Origin: Kiritimatiellales bacterium
GTDB taxonomy: Bacteria; Verrucomicrobiota; Kiritimatiellia; Kiritimatiellales; Pontiellaceae
Assembly (NCBI GenBank): GCA_030630445.1
Contig: DAOVNC010000255.1
Location: 1-5,418, forward strand
Direction of reading: 5' to 3'
Length of the DNA: 5,418 nucleotides
The notes below the pieces were generated by a model that made no database searches, was not told the DNA's origin, and saw only the letters and a program-made list of their open reading frames with translations. Shown here one piece after another: positions 1-5,418 of this stretch; positions within the stretch are counted from its first letter, which is position 1, and every line of letters begins with the position of its first letter. The translations under genes were made by a program, and so were the position numbers.

Positions 1-376
1 GCAGGGTGCGGGCGGCGGCATCGGTCAAGACCTCCCCTGCCGGCACGGGGATTCCATGCTCTGTGAGTCGCTCGCGGGTCAGCACCTTGTCGAACGCCAC
101 GCGGCATGATTCGGCATCGGAGCCGGTGTAGGGCATATGCAAGTCGGTCAAAATTTGCTGGATGCCGCCGTCTTCGCCGAAGGTGCCGTGCAATGCCACA
201 AAAGCGGCGTCCACATCGGGCGGAATGGTGAACACCTTGGAGACGATGTCGAGCTCGACGACGTCGTAGCCGTCGACACGCAACCCTTCTGCAATAGCGG
301 CGCCCGACCGGAGCGAGACCTCGCGCTCCGATGATATCCCGCCTTTCAACACTGCAACTTTTTGATATTTCCGCAT
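1..376 (-). CDS. ddl: D-alanine--D-alanine ligase, N-terminal part (runs off the window)
   Basis: Joins two D-alanines with ATP to give the D-Ala-D-Ala dipeptide that MurF adds to UDP-MurNAc-tripeptide; a cytoplasmic step of peptidoglycan synthesis. Only the first 125 residues are present; the rest lies beyond base 1. Translating the minus strand from the ATG at 376-374 gives the family's N-terminal signature GGISSEREVSLRSG (residues 12-25), whose Glu17 aligns with catalytic Glu15 of E. coli DdlB. It then gives HGTFGEDGGIQ (63-73), MPYTGS (81-86), FDKVLTRE (95-102) and GIPVPAG (108-114), the entry to the ATP-grasp central domain. No frameshift is seen. There is no clear Shine-Dalgarno before the ATG, but the N-terminus begins at the normal distance from the GGxSxEREVS motif, so this start is preferred. 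It lies downstream of a 288-base gap and is probably the first gene of its own transcript. Family assignment comes from motif recognition and is firm. Confidence 0.93.
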   Translation of the reverse strand, partial: MRKYQKVAVLKGGISSEREVSLRSGAAIAEGLRVDGYDVVELDIVSKVFTIPPDVDAAFVALHGTFGEDGGIQQILTDLHMPYTGSDAESCRVAFDKVLTRERLTEHGIPVPAGEVLTDAAARTL

Positions 377-465
377 TAGTGAATGCCCGTAAAATAGAAG
401 TTTTCAATTAACCTAGAAAAAGCAGTTCAAACCGAACCCGTTTATTAACCACGAATCTACCTAGC

Positions 466-504
466 GCGGCGAGCCGCAACCAAATTAAACAATAGTTGCT
501 GCGG
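466..504 (-). promoter_or_regulatory. Two mutually exclusive stems in the presumed ddl leader
   Basis: In this stretch GCGGC (466-470) can pair with GCCGC (473-477) to form a tight GC hairpin. The overlapping CCGCAAC (474-480) can instead pair with GTT (495-497) plus GCGG (501-504), leaving a 3-base bulge and a 14-base loop. Bases 474-477 are used by both, so only one stem can form at a time. If ddl is transcribed from upstream of about base 505, this lies in its 5' untranslated RNA, roughly 90-130 bases before the ATG. The pairing is visible in the sequence; a regulatory role is a guess, and short GC stems of this size arise by chance. Confidence 0.2.
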
Positions 505-565
505 ATCGTCTACGTAGAACCATGTTTTAGCAGCATTATCCCCCTATCGATCAGTTCTTTTTTTT

Positions 566-581
566 ATATAGAATACTATAT
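566..581. promoter_or_regulatory. Operator-like imperfect palindrome, copy 1
   Basis: ATATAGAATACTATAT differs from the perfect palindrome at 618-633 by a single base (A for T at 572). With the four T bases before it, it forms a 20-base direct repeat with the second copy (562-581 against 614-633, 19 of 20 identical). The start-to-start distance is 52 bp, close to five turns of B-DNA, which would place two bound dimers on the same face. The location upstream of ddl fits an operator pair, but no regulator is encoded in the window and AT-rich sequence produces palindromes easily. Confidence 0.4.
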
Positions 582-587
582 ATTTTG

Positions 588-610
588 CCCTGAAAAACCC
601 CATTTTCGGG
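588..610. terminator. Hairpin downstream of the helicase gene, possible terminator
   Basis: CCC (588-590), a bulged T (591) and GAAAA (592-596) pair with TTTTCGGG (603-610) around a 6-base loop, giving an eight-base-pair stem. It sits 55 bases past the helicase stop codon. Read on the minus strand it is followed by an A/T mix, not a clean U-run, so it is not a textbook intrinsic terminator for the helicase. On the plus strand the following bases are more T-rich, but no plus-strand gene ends here. It also lies almost exactly between the two palindromes and may be part of that structure. Confidence 0.3.
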
Positions 611-617
611 TCATTTT

Positions 618-633
618 ATATAGTATACTATAT
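618..633. promoter_or_regulatory. Operator-like perfect 16-bp palindrome, copy 2
   Basis: ATATAGTATACTATAT is a perfect inverted repeat with no spacer, the typical shape of a binding site for a homodimeric helix-turn-helix or winged-helix repressor. TATACT, one base from the sigma-70 -10 consensus, occurs in it on both strands, so it could also overlap a promoter. It starts 32 bases past the helicase stop codon and about 240 bases upstream of the ddl ATG. Partner copy at 566-581. No specific regulator family can be named from the sequence. Confidence 0.4.
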
Positions 634-664
634 GAAAAATAGAAGCGTGATTCGCGAAAAAAAG

Positions 665-1798
665 CTATTCGGCAGCGAAGATCTGGCCTTCGCGGATGGT
701 GGCTTCGACCATTTCGATGCCAAGCTCGGATTCATAGCGTTGGGCAAGGCGGGTTTCTTGCGGGGTGATGAGCGAGATGGCGTAGCCCTGCTCCCCTGCC
801 CGCCCGGTGCGGCCGGCGCGGTGGAGATAGTCCTTGCTGCTCGATGGCGCGTCGTAGTTGAAGATATGCGTCACTCCTTTGATATCCAGCCCGCGCGCCG
901 CGACGTCGGAGGCGATGAGGACGTTGACCGCCCCTTTGCGGATATCGTCGATGGCTTTCTTGCGCGCCAGCTTTCCGTGCGTTCCGTGCAGGTCGGCGAC
1001 GGGAATGCGGTAGTGCTCCATCTTGGATTTGACGAGCTCGGCATCCTTGTTGCGGTGGACAAAGACGAGGGCGCGTTCGGGGTCGATGGCCCGGACGAGC
1101 TTCCGGAGCAGGTCGGCCTTGTTGCGTTCCTCGACGACAAAGTAGATGTGCTGGATGTCGGCGTTAATCTGATTGGCTCCGGTGGAAAGGTGCACCATTT
1201 CCGGCGCCAGCTTCCGCGCCTCGGCCGAGCTGACGGTTTGTTCGGTGGCGGAAGCAAAAACCAGCTGGGGTTTTTGCGGAAGAGCCTCAAGTAATTCGCA
1301 TACGGCCCCGAGGGAATCGCCAAACAGCATTCGGTCGGCTTCGTCGACGACCACCGTCCGGATGGCGGGCACCTTTAGCTTTTTCATGCGGATGAGTTCA
1401 AGGACTCGGCCGGTCGAACCGACGACGAGCTGGGGTTTCTTTTTTAGCTTTTCGAGCTGGCGCTTGGTGTTTGCCCCGCCAATGAGCAGGAGCGACTTGA
1501 TCGGCAACCCGGAATTTTGCGCCAGCCGCAGCGCCTGCTGGTGGATTTGCGAGGCCAGTTCGTGGGTCGGCGCAAGGATAATGGCCTGCGCATTGGGAAG
1601 CGCCGGGTCGATTTTCCCGAAGATGGGCAACAGGTAGGCGAGCGTCTTGCCGGTTCCGGTCTCGGCGGAAACATAGGCGTCCTTGCCGTCGATCAATGCG
1701 GGGAGGGCTTCGATCTGGATCGGCATCGGCTGGGTGATCCCCTCTTTTTCCAAGGCATGGACAAGCGCATCCGATATTCCAAGATCTGTAAAATTCAT
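665..1798 (-). CDS. Compact DEAD-box RNA helicase, YfmL-like
   Basis: A 377-residue ATP-dependent RNA helicase, expected to act in the cytoplasm on structured RNA or ribosome assembly intermediates. All core motifs appear in order: Q motif (GITQPMPIQ, ending about residue 29), motif I AETGTGKT (45-52), Ia PTHELA (77-82), Ib GSTGR (127-131), II DEAD (152-155), III SAT (183-185), IV LVFVHR (244-249), V ASDVAARGLDI (296-306) and VI HRAGRTGRAG (326-335). The protein ends 42 residues after motif VI, so it is a bare two-domain core without an RNA-binding tail. Length and the LIGGAN...QLEKLKKKP stretch (105-122) recall Bacillus YfmL; that comparison is from memory. Two motifs depart from consensus: PTHELA for PTRELA and STGR for TPGR. 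The start is the ATG at 1798, preceded by AGGA. The frame stays open to an ATG at 2029, but the extra 77 residues overlap the VOC gene and are not helicase-like. Last gene of the possible four-gene operon. Confidence 0.93.
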   Translation of the reverse strand: MNFTDLGISDALVHALEKEGITQPMPIQIEALPALIDGKDAYVSAETGTGKTLAYLLPIFGKIDPALPNAQAIILAPTHELASQIHQQALRLAQNSGLPIKSLLLIGGANTKRQLEKLKKKPQLVVGSTGRVLELIRMKKLKVPAIRTVVVDEADRMLFGDSLGAVCELLEALPQKPQLVFASATEQTVSSAEARKLAPEMVHLSTGANQINADIQHIYFVVEERNKADLLRKLVRAIDPERALVFVHRNKDAELVKSKMEHYRIPVADLHGTHGKLARKKAIDDIRKGAVNVLIASDVAARGLDIKGVTHIFNYDAPSSSKDYLHRAGRTGRAGEQGYAISLITPQETRLAQRYESELGIEMVEATIREGQIFAAE

Positions 1799-1804
1799 AA
1801 TTAT

Positions 1805-1808
1805 TCCT
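1805..1808 (-). promoter_or_regulatory. Ribosome binding site that fixes the helicase start
   Basis: On the minus strand AGGA lies six bases before the ATG at 1798-1796. Together with the Q motif beginning right after this Met, it shows that the long in-frame extension towards 2029 is not translated as part of the helicase. Confidence 0.7.
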
Positions 1809-1824
1809 GCTACGGGGATTGGCC

Positions 1825-1852
1825 GCAAAAGAGCGCAGGGAGCGCAAAAGGA
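1825..1852. repeat. Short tandem GCAAA-type repeat tract
   Basis: Three related units follow one another on the plus strand: GCAAAAGAGC (from 1825), GCAGGGAGC (from 1835) and GCAAAAGGAG (from 1844), giving a period of 9-10 bases. The tract lies in the 70-base gap between the VOC and helicase genes and accounts for nearly half of it. On the transcribed strand it reads as CTTTTGCGCTCCCTGCGCTC-type sequence. I associate similar 'CTTTGCG' triplet tracts with dispersed intergenic repeats in several environmental bacterial groups; that is recollection, not a search result. Confidence 0.45.
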
Positions 1853-1868
1853 GGGGTGAATAATTTGG

Positions 1869-2267
1869 CTAGCCCTTAAGATACTGCTTGAATTCCTCTG
1901 CTGGTTCCCTCTCGGAGAAAATGTAGAGCGTGACGCCATTCGGGTCGAGAACAGCGAAGCCGCGATCGCCCCACGGATGGTCTTCGATTGGCATGACGGG
2001 AGCGAGCCCCTCTCCGATGAGCCTTTCATATTCCGCGTCCACGTCTGCCACCGAGAAGTTGTAGATCAGTCCCGCCGGGTTGCAGGCGGGCGGCCCGGGC
2101 TCCCGCGGTTCCATGAACTGCAGTTCAGACGTCTCTTTCCCAATCTGCAGGTTCACGTACCACCCACAGTCAAAGGTGACCTTCGCGCCGAAGTGCTTCA
2201 CGTAGAAATCCCGTGATTCCTCGACTTTCTCCGTGGCGATGCATGCGGACAATGTATTTGCGACCAT
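1869..2267 (-). CDS. VOC-family (glyoxalase/bleomycin-resistance fold) protein
   Basis: A 132-residue soluble protein with the two-repeat vicinal-oxygen-chelate fold. The N-terminal half has the helix VEESRDFYVKHFGAKV (about 15-30) and GWYVNLQIG (36-44). The C-terminal half has FSVADVDAEYERLIGEG (73-89) and the family's closing pattern, DRGFAVLDPNGVTLYIF (102-118). The length is normal for one VOC module. Known members are metal-dependent lyases, isomerases or dioxygenases, or metal-free antibiotic-sequestering proteins. The usual ligands look weak: the first strand (SACIAT) has no His, the second-half strand that often begins with His reads IYNFSV, and the final strand has LYIF where a ligand Glu is common. 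Metal-independent binding is therefore as likely as catalysis, and no substrate is assigned. The start is supported by GGGAGAAG shortly before the ATG. It follows the DUF4230-type gene by 36 bases, consistent with co-transcription. Confidence 0.85.
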   Translation of the reverse strand: MVANTLSACIATEKVEESRDFYVKHFGAKVTFDCGWYVNLQIGKETSELQFMEPREPGPPACNPAGLIYNFSVADVDAEYERLIGEGLAPVMPIEDHPWGDRGFAVLDPNGVTLYIFSEREPAEEFKQYLKG

Positions 2268-2303
2268 ATATCTTCTCCCTTCTTCAGGATTTTCCGCGAA
2301 CGA

Positions 2304-2996
2304 TCAGGCGGAGGCGGCGAGTTTTTCGGAGACGGCAACTTTGATCTCTGTGGCTTTCTGGAGGGTAAAGGTGAAGTCGACGTTTTCGGCGCCGAAGGCA
2401 CGGCTAATGGATTCGAGCGTGGACTTGGCCGATTTCTGCACTTCGGATTGGATATTATCGATCAGCTCCAAGGCCTGCTTTTCGGCGTGGCCCTTCGCGG
2501 CATCAACCAGCTTGTTCTTGTCTTGCTCGGAGAAGCCTCCACCGAGGAATCCCTTGGTCAGATCCCCGATCAGCCACGGGAGGAACTTAGCCCCCTGCTC
2601 GTCGTAGAAGCGGATGTCGCGGATATGCACTTCGTAGTCGCACGGCGGCATGGTGATGGCGTAGGCCGATTCGCCGGTCTCCGCGATCTCGAAGAGCGAA
2701 CTTTGGAGGTTGTAGCGGAAGTCGATTTCGAACTCGAAGATCATGGCCATCTTCTTGTTGCTCAGCACCCAACTGAGATAGCGCGCTCCAAATTCCCCCC
2801 AGGTGTGGTCGGTTTCGGTGACGATCTCCTTGGTCAGCACCTTGTAGACCGAGAGCTGGCCGATGGCGCGCAGGCGCTCGATGCTCGAAAAGATGCGGAT
2901 CTCCCGGGCGGGCTTGTTCTTCTTCAACTTGAGCCAAAGCCACAGCCCACCGGCAACGACCAGCGCAACAACCATACCCATTAAGAAATCATTCAT
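2304..2996 (-). CDS. Membrane-anchored DUF4230-type protein of unknown function
   Basis: A 230-residue protein with one N-terminal hydrophobic segment (about residues 4-23, FLMGMVVALVVAGGLWLWL) followed by basic residues KLKKNK (23-28). This is a signal-anchor pattern; the positive-inside rule would leave the C-terminal domain in the cytoplasm, but its small N-terminal flank makes orientation uncertain. The soluble part opens with IFSSIERLRAIGQLSVYKVLTKEIVTE (35-61 region), then a beta-rich section with IFEFEIDFRYNL (86-97), and ends in a helical stretch (about 157-200) plus a final strand. I place it in DUF4230, whose role is not known; the match is pattern recall. The ATG at 2996 is chosen because GAGGTGA sits five bases upstream. 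A TTG in frame at 3017 would add seven residues but would consume that site. It lies 59 bases after the EEP hydrolase gene and 36 before the VOC gene, same strand. Confidence 0.75.
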   Translation of the reverse strand: MNDFLMGMVVALVVAGGLWLWLKLKKNKPAREIRIFSSIERLRAIGQLSVYKVLTKEIVTETDHTWGEFGARYLSWVLSNKKMAMIFEFEIDFRYNLQSSLFEIAETGESAYAITMPPCDYEVHIRDIRFYDEQGAKFLPWLIGDLTKGFLGGGFSEQDKNKLVDAAKGHAEKQALELIDNIQSEVQKSAKSTLESISRAFGAENVDFTFTLQKATEIKVAVSEKLAASA

Positions 2997-3001
2997 GTCA
3001 A

Positions 3002-3008
3002 TCACCTC
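3002..3008 (-). promoter_or_regulatory. Strong Shine-Dalgarno that sets the DUF4230 gene start
   Basis: GAGGTGA on the minus strand, five bases before the ATG at 2996-2994, is a near-ideal anti-16S match. It lies inside the seven-codon extension from the alternative TTG at 3017, which argues against that start. Confidence 0.75.
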
Positions 3009-3055
3009 ATTCGGCAAGAATGCTAGTCCGTCGCGCCGGGCAAGTACAGGCTATT

Positions 3056-3790
3056 TTATTCACCCCGCCGCACCTCGAAATCGACGACGAGCGGGAGGTG
3101 GTCGGAGAGTTGCACGTCCGGTATCCAGAATTTGTTCACCTGGATTTCGGGGCTGTGCAGAATAAAGTCGAGATGCTTCCTGGGGTTGTGGCTTGGATAG
3201 GAGGGCTGCATATCCTTATCGGCATTCTGGAGCCCGCTGGCGGACATCAGCAACTGGATCTCATCCTCGCCCATGAAGGCGTTGAAATCGCCGGCGAGGA
3301 TGTAGGGGCGGTTGGTTTCCTTCACGAGATGGTAAAGGTGCAGGATCTGTTCTTGCCGCGCCTTGTAGGTGAGCGCGAGGTGGACGAGGAAAAAGGTGAC
3401 GTGTTCGAGTTCAAGTTCGATGACGAGCTTTTTCATGCCGCGCTCGAAATAGTGGAACTTTTCGTTGTGAATCGCATCCTTGGCCAAAAAGGCATTGCCT
3501 TGCTTATTGTAGAGCGGTATGCGCTGCCACCGCGAGGTAGTGCCATACTTCGAACAGTAGCTATGGAAGTGTCCCAGCTCTTCAGCCATCTTCTCTGCCT
3601 GGTTTTTTTTTCCGGAGCGGTAGGAACCGTTGTCGACCTCGATCAATCCAATCACATCGGGGTCGAGGGGTCGGATGAATTCCGTGATTTCGTCCAAATG
3701 GTCGTGCGTGCGCCCAAGCATTCCGAGCAGCGGAACCTTGCTCTGGTTTCCGTGCGTGGCGTAGCAAATATTGTATAGAAGGAACCTCAT
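3056..3790 (-). CDS. Endonuclease/exonuclease/phosphatase (EEP) family hydrolase
   Basis: A 244-residue Mg-dependent phosphoesterase of the DNase I/exonuclease III fold. The catalytic set can be read off: Asn7 in LLYNIC, Glu51 in GLIEVD (metal ligand), His137 in LVHLAL, Asp168 and Asn170 in AGDFNAF, Asp208 in HLDFILHS, and the terminal pair Asp230-His231 in SDHLPLVVDF. All are present, so it should be active. Substrates in this superfamily include DNA, RNA, sphingolipid and inositol phosphates; the sequence does not choose among them. There is no signal peptide or membrane segment, implying a cytoplasmic enzyme. Length is typical of a single EEP domain. An in-frame TAG ten to twelve bases upstream makes the ATG at 3790 the only usual start. 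The G-rich run just before it, with GGAGG about 15 bases away, is an unusually placed ribosome site. It is the first gene of the minus-strand run and is divergent from cls. Confidence 0.9.
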   Translation of the reverse strand: MRFLLYNICYATHGNQSKVPLLGMLGRTHDHLDEITEFIRPLDPDVIGLIEVDNGSYRSGKKNQAEKMAEELGHFHSYCSKYGTTSRWQRIPLYNKQGNAFLAKDAIHNEKFHYFERGMKKLVIELELEHVTFFLVHLALTYKARQEQILHLYHLVKETNRPYILAGDFNAFMGEDEIQLLMSASGLQNADKDMQPSYPSHNPRKHLDFILHSPEIQVNKFWIPDVQLSDHLPLVVDFEVRRGE

Positions 3791-3871
3791 TCCCCCAATC
3801 TACCCCCTCCGGGTCGAATAACAATACTTCCAACCCATTTTCTCTATCCATGTCCCGTCCATCCCGCTAGC
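3791..3871. other. Divergent intergenic region
   Basis: This 81-base gap separates the start of the EEP hydrolase gene (minus) from cls (plus), so promoters for both transcripts are expected in or beside it. I looked for sigma-70-like pairs on each strand and found none worth naming; no operator palindrome was seen either. A reading frame entering from the EEP side (stop-free to 3851) is a shadow. Confidence 0.4.
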
Positions 3872-5377
3872 ATGGGGCGCATGGAACAAGGATTCTTCGA
3901 TCTCACATTCTGGGTGGTGTTCAGCTCCGTGTTGCACATTGCGGCCTTCATCGGTGTCTGCCTGCACGCCCTGCAACGCCGCCGCAACGCCAGCGCCACG
4001 ATTCTATGGATCTTTGTGGCTTGGTCGTTCCCGCTGTTCGGCCCCCTGCTCTACCTTGCATTCGGAGTCGACCGCGTCCCCAACAAGGGATTGAAAAAAA
4101 AGGCCACCAACCAACTGATGATGGTGCAGCGCAACGAGCGGCATCAGGACAGCAGCGCCTTCGTGGCATGGCACTACGACCACCGCACCGACCTCGATGC
4201 CATCGAATGCGGTTTTATCCGGCAGTTGAACCAATCGATCGACGGCCTCAACCCCGAACATCCCCTGCTTGACGGCAACCGGATCGAACCCCTGCTCTGC
4301 GGCGACCAAGCCTATCCCCTGATGATGCAGGCCATCCGTTCCGCCACCGACCACATCCACCTGCAAAGCTTCATCATCGCCCGCGACGAAACGGGGGTCG
4401 AATTCCTCGACGCGCTCAAGGCCAAGGCCGAGGAGGGCGTGAAGGTGCGGCTACTGTTTGACCGCTTCGGCTCCACCCATGCCTACTTTGGCGGCATGTT
4501 CCGGAAATACCGCAACATTCCCAACCTCGAAATCCAGGGATGGACGCAGGCCAACCCCTTCAAGCGCCAATTCCAGATCAACCTGCGCAACCACCGCAAG
4601 AATCTGGTGGTGGACGGAACAACAGCCTTTTTCGGCGGCGTGAACATCAGCAGCGAAAACAAAACCAGCGACGGGCACAACGCGATCCGCGACTACCACT
4701 TCAAGGTGGAGGGACCGCTGGTGCACGAGCTGCAATATTCCTTCCTGCGCGACTGGTTCTTCATGACCGAGGAGCCGATCGACTCGCTCCTTCGCCCCGA
4801 ACACTTCCCCGAAATAAACCCCGTTGGCCCGGCCATGGCGCGCATCATCGACAGCGGCCCCTCCGCCCCTCCCGAAATGGTCGGCGAAGCCTTCTTCAAC
4901 GCCATCGTCATGGCGCAAAGCCAGGTGCTCATCGTAACGCCCTACTTTGTTCCGACCATCGACATCCTCAAGGCGCTGCGCTCCGCCGCCCGGCGCGGCG
5001 TGGACGTGCGCATCATCGTTCCCGAGAAAAACAACCACCGCTATTCCGGCATGGCCACGAAAGCGCTCTACGAAGAGTTGCTCGATGCCGGTGCACGCAT
5101 TTTCCACCGCAAGCCCCCCTTCATCCACGCCAAGGCCATGGTGGTCGACGACACCGTCGCGCTCGTCGGCTCCGCCAACCTCGATGTGCGCAGCCTGGAG
5201 CTCAACTACGAAACCACCATCCTTGTTTCCGACGAAACCACCGTCAACAAGCTCAAACGCATCGTCCACGAAGACATGGAGCAAAGCACCGAACTCAACC
5301 TCAACGAATGGTTGCAGCGACCCGCCATCCAGAAACTCGGGGAAAACCTCTGCTCCCTCATGACGCCGGTGCTGTGA
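3872..5377 (+). CDS. cls: Cardiolipin synthase (two-HKD phospholipase D superfamily, ClsA-like)
   Basis: Makes cardiolipin at the cytoplasmic membrane by transferring a phosphatidyl group, in the bacterial ClsA reaction between two phosphatidylglycerols with release of glycerol. The 501 residues show the standard order: two membrane segments (about 12-32 and 43-64) joined by HALQRRRNASA, matching the PLD N-terminal membrane domain, then two catalytic halves. HKD motif 1 is His241, Lys243, Asp248 in NHRKNLVVDG, followed by FFGGVNIS. HKD motif 2 is His419, Lys421, Asp426 in IHAKAMVVDD, followed by VGSANLDVRSLELNYE (432-447). Both motifs are intact and the length is normal for the family, so the enzyme should be functional. 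A second ATG at 3881 gives MEQGFF and has GGGG close upstream, while nothing resembling a ribosome site precedes 3872; the true start may be the later one. Transcribed alone and away from the minus-strand genes. ClsB/ClsC-type enzymes lack the two N-terminal segments, so they fit less well. Confidence 0.93.
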   Translation: MGRMEQGFFDLTFWVVFSSVLHIAAFIGVCLHALQRRRNASATILWIFVAWSFPLFGPLLYLAFGVDRVPNKGLKKKATNQLMMVQRNERHQDSSAFVAWHYDHRTDLDAIECGFIRQLNQSIDGLNPEHPLLDGNRIEPLLCGDQAYPLMMQAIRSATDHIHLQSFIIARDETGVEFLDALKAKAEEGVKVRLLFDRFGSTHAYFGGMFRKYRNIPNLEIQGWTQANPFKRQFQINLRNHRKNLVVDGTTAFFGGVNISSENKTSDGHNAIRDYHFKVEGPLVHELQYSFLRDWFFMTEEPIDSLLRPEHFPEINPVGPAMARIIDSGPSAPPEMVGEAFFNAIVMAQSQVLIVTPYFVPTIDILKALRSAARRGVDVRIIVPEKNNHRYSGMATKALYEELLDAGARIFHRKPPFIHAKAMVVDDTVALVGSANLDVRSLELNYETTILVSDETTVNKLKRIVHEDMEQSTELNLNEWLQRPAIQKLGENLCSLMTPVL

Positions 5378-5418
5378 GCGGGGGAGGACGAGGCGCGTTG
5401 CCAAACAATCACCGCACC

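Larger units (their letters stand above)
377..664. other. AT-rich intergenic region between ddl and the helicase gene
   Basis: This 288-base gap has no supported gene. Both neighbours are on the minus strand, so it must hold the 3' end of the helicase transcript and, most likely, the ddl promoter and leader. It is much richer in A and T than the flanking genes, with runs of T at 558-565. It contains two related palindromes (566-581 and 618-633), a hairpin between them (588-610) and a GC-rich inverted repeat (466-477). I could not pick a convincing -35/-10 pair for ddl. A plus-strand reading frame that opens at 632 inside the second palindrome runs antisense through the helicase gene and is treated as a shadow. 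Confidence 0.7.

Noticed and set aside
509..518. Ten-base palindrome TCTACGTAGA as a further operator
   Set aside because: It has no second copy in the window and is unrelated to the 16-bp pair; one such palindrome is likely by chance.
632..1294. Plus-strand open frame of 220 codons beginning in the palindrome and running antisense to the helicase
   Set aside because: It lies wholly opposite an intact DEAD-box gene with all motifs, its translation resembles no family, and long antisense frames are expected from the codon bias of GC-rich genes.
1799..2029. N-terminal extension of the helicase to an ATG at 2029
   Set aside because: The extra 77 residues are low-complexity and unlike the family, overlap the VOC coding region and its stop, and a proper AGGA site precedes the ATG at 1798.
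3020..3778. Plus-strand 252-codon frame opposite the EEP hydrolase
   Set aside because: The minus strand carries a complete EEP active site; the plus-strand translation looks like a hydrophobic antisense shadow.
4451..5404. Minus-strand 317-codon frame opposite cls
   Set aside because: Both HKD motifs and the full-length cardiolipin synthase are on the plus strand; the antisense product is rich in Val, Gly, Asp and His, as expected for complementing this codon usage.
1..5418. Defence, toxin-antitoxin, prophage, transposon or CRISPR system
   Set aside because: No transposase, integrase, recombinase, repeat-spacer array or paired small toxin/antitoxin frames were seen; all supported genes are housekeeping or widespread families.

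Overview
The window looks like an ordinary chromosomal stretch from a bacterium with moderately GC-rich genes and an AT-rich intergenic region. It encodes a peptidoglycan precursor enzyme (D-Ala-D-Ala ligase), a bacterial-type cardiolipin synthase and Shine-Dalgarno-led genes. The protein sequences alone do not fix the phylum. A short intergenic tract of GCAAA-type units resembles dispersed repeats I associate with environmental Gram-negatives, including the Verrucomicrobia/Kiritimatiellota/Lentisphaerae group. That placement is a weak inference.

Layout, left to right: (1) 1-376, minus strand, the first 125 codons of ddl, cut by the window edge. (2) 377-664, a 288-base AT-rich gap without a gene. 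It holds two near-identical 16-bp palindromes 52 bp apart with a hairpin between them, plus a possible alternative-stem structure in the presumed ddl leader. (3) 665-3790, four minus-strand genes in a row. In transcription order they are an endonuclease/exonuclease/phosphatase-fold hydrolase, a membrane-anchored DUF4230-type protein, a VOC (glyoxalase-fold) protein and a compact YfmL-like DEAD-box RNA helicase. The gaps are 59, 36 (between DUF4230 and VOC) and 70 bp, so an operon is plausible, but the products share no obvious pathway. (4) 3791-3871, a short divergent gap. (5) 3872-5377, plus strand, a complete two-HKD cardiolipin synthase, followed by 41 bases of non-coding end sequence.

Functionally this is a mixed housekeeping neighbourhood: cell wall (ddl), membrane phospholipid (cls), RNA remodelling (helicase) and three proteins of unassigned substrate. 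I see no mobile element, CRISPR array, tRNA, rRNA or defence or toxin system, and no convincing undescribed system. The most unexplained signal is the paired palindrome between ddl and the helicase gene. Two start sites were revised: the helicase begins at 1798, not at an upstream ATG inside the neighbouring gene, and the DUF4230 protein begins at 2996, not at an upstream TTG.
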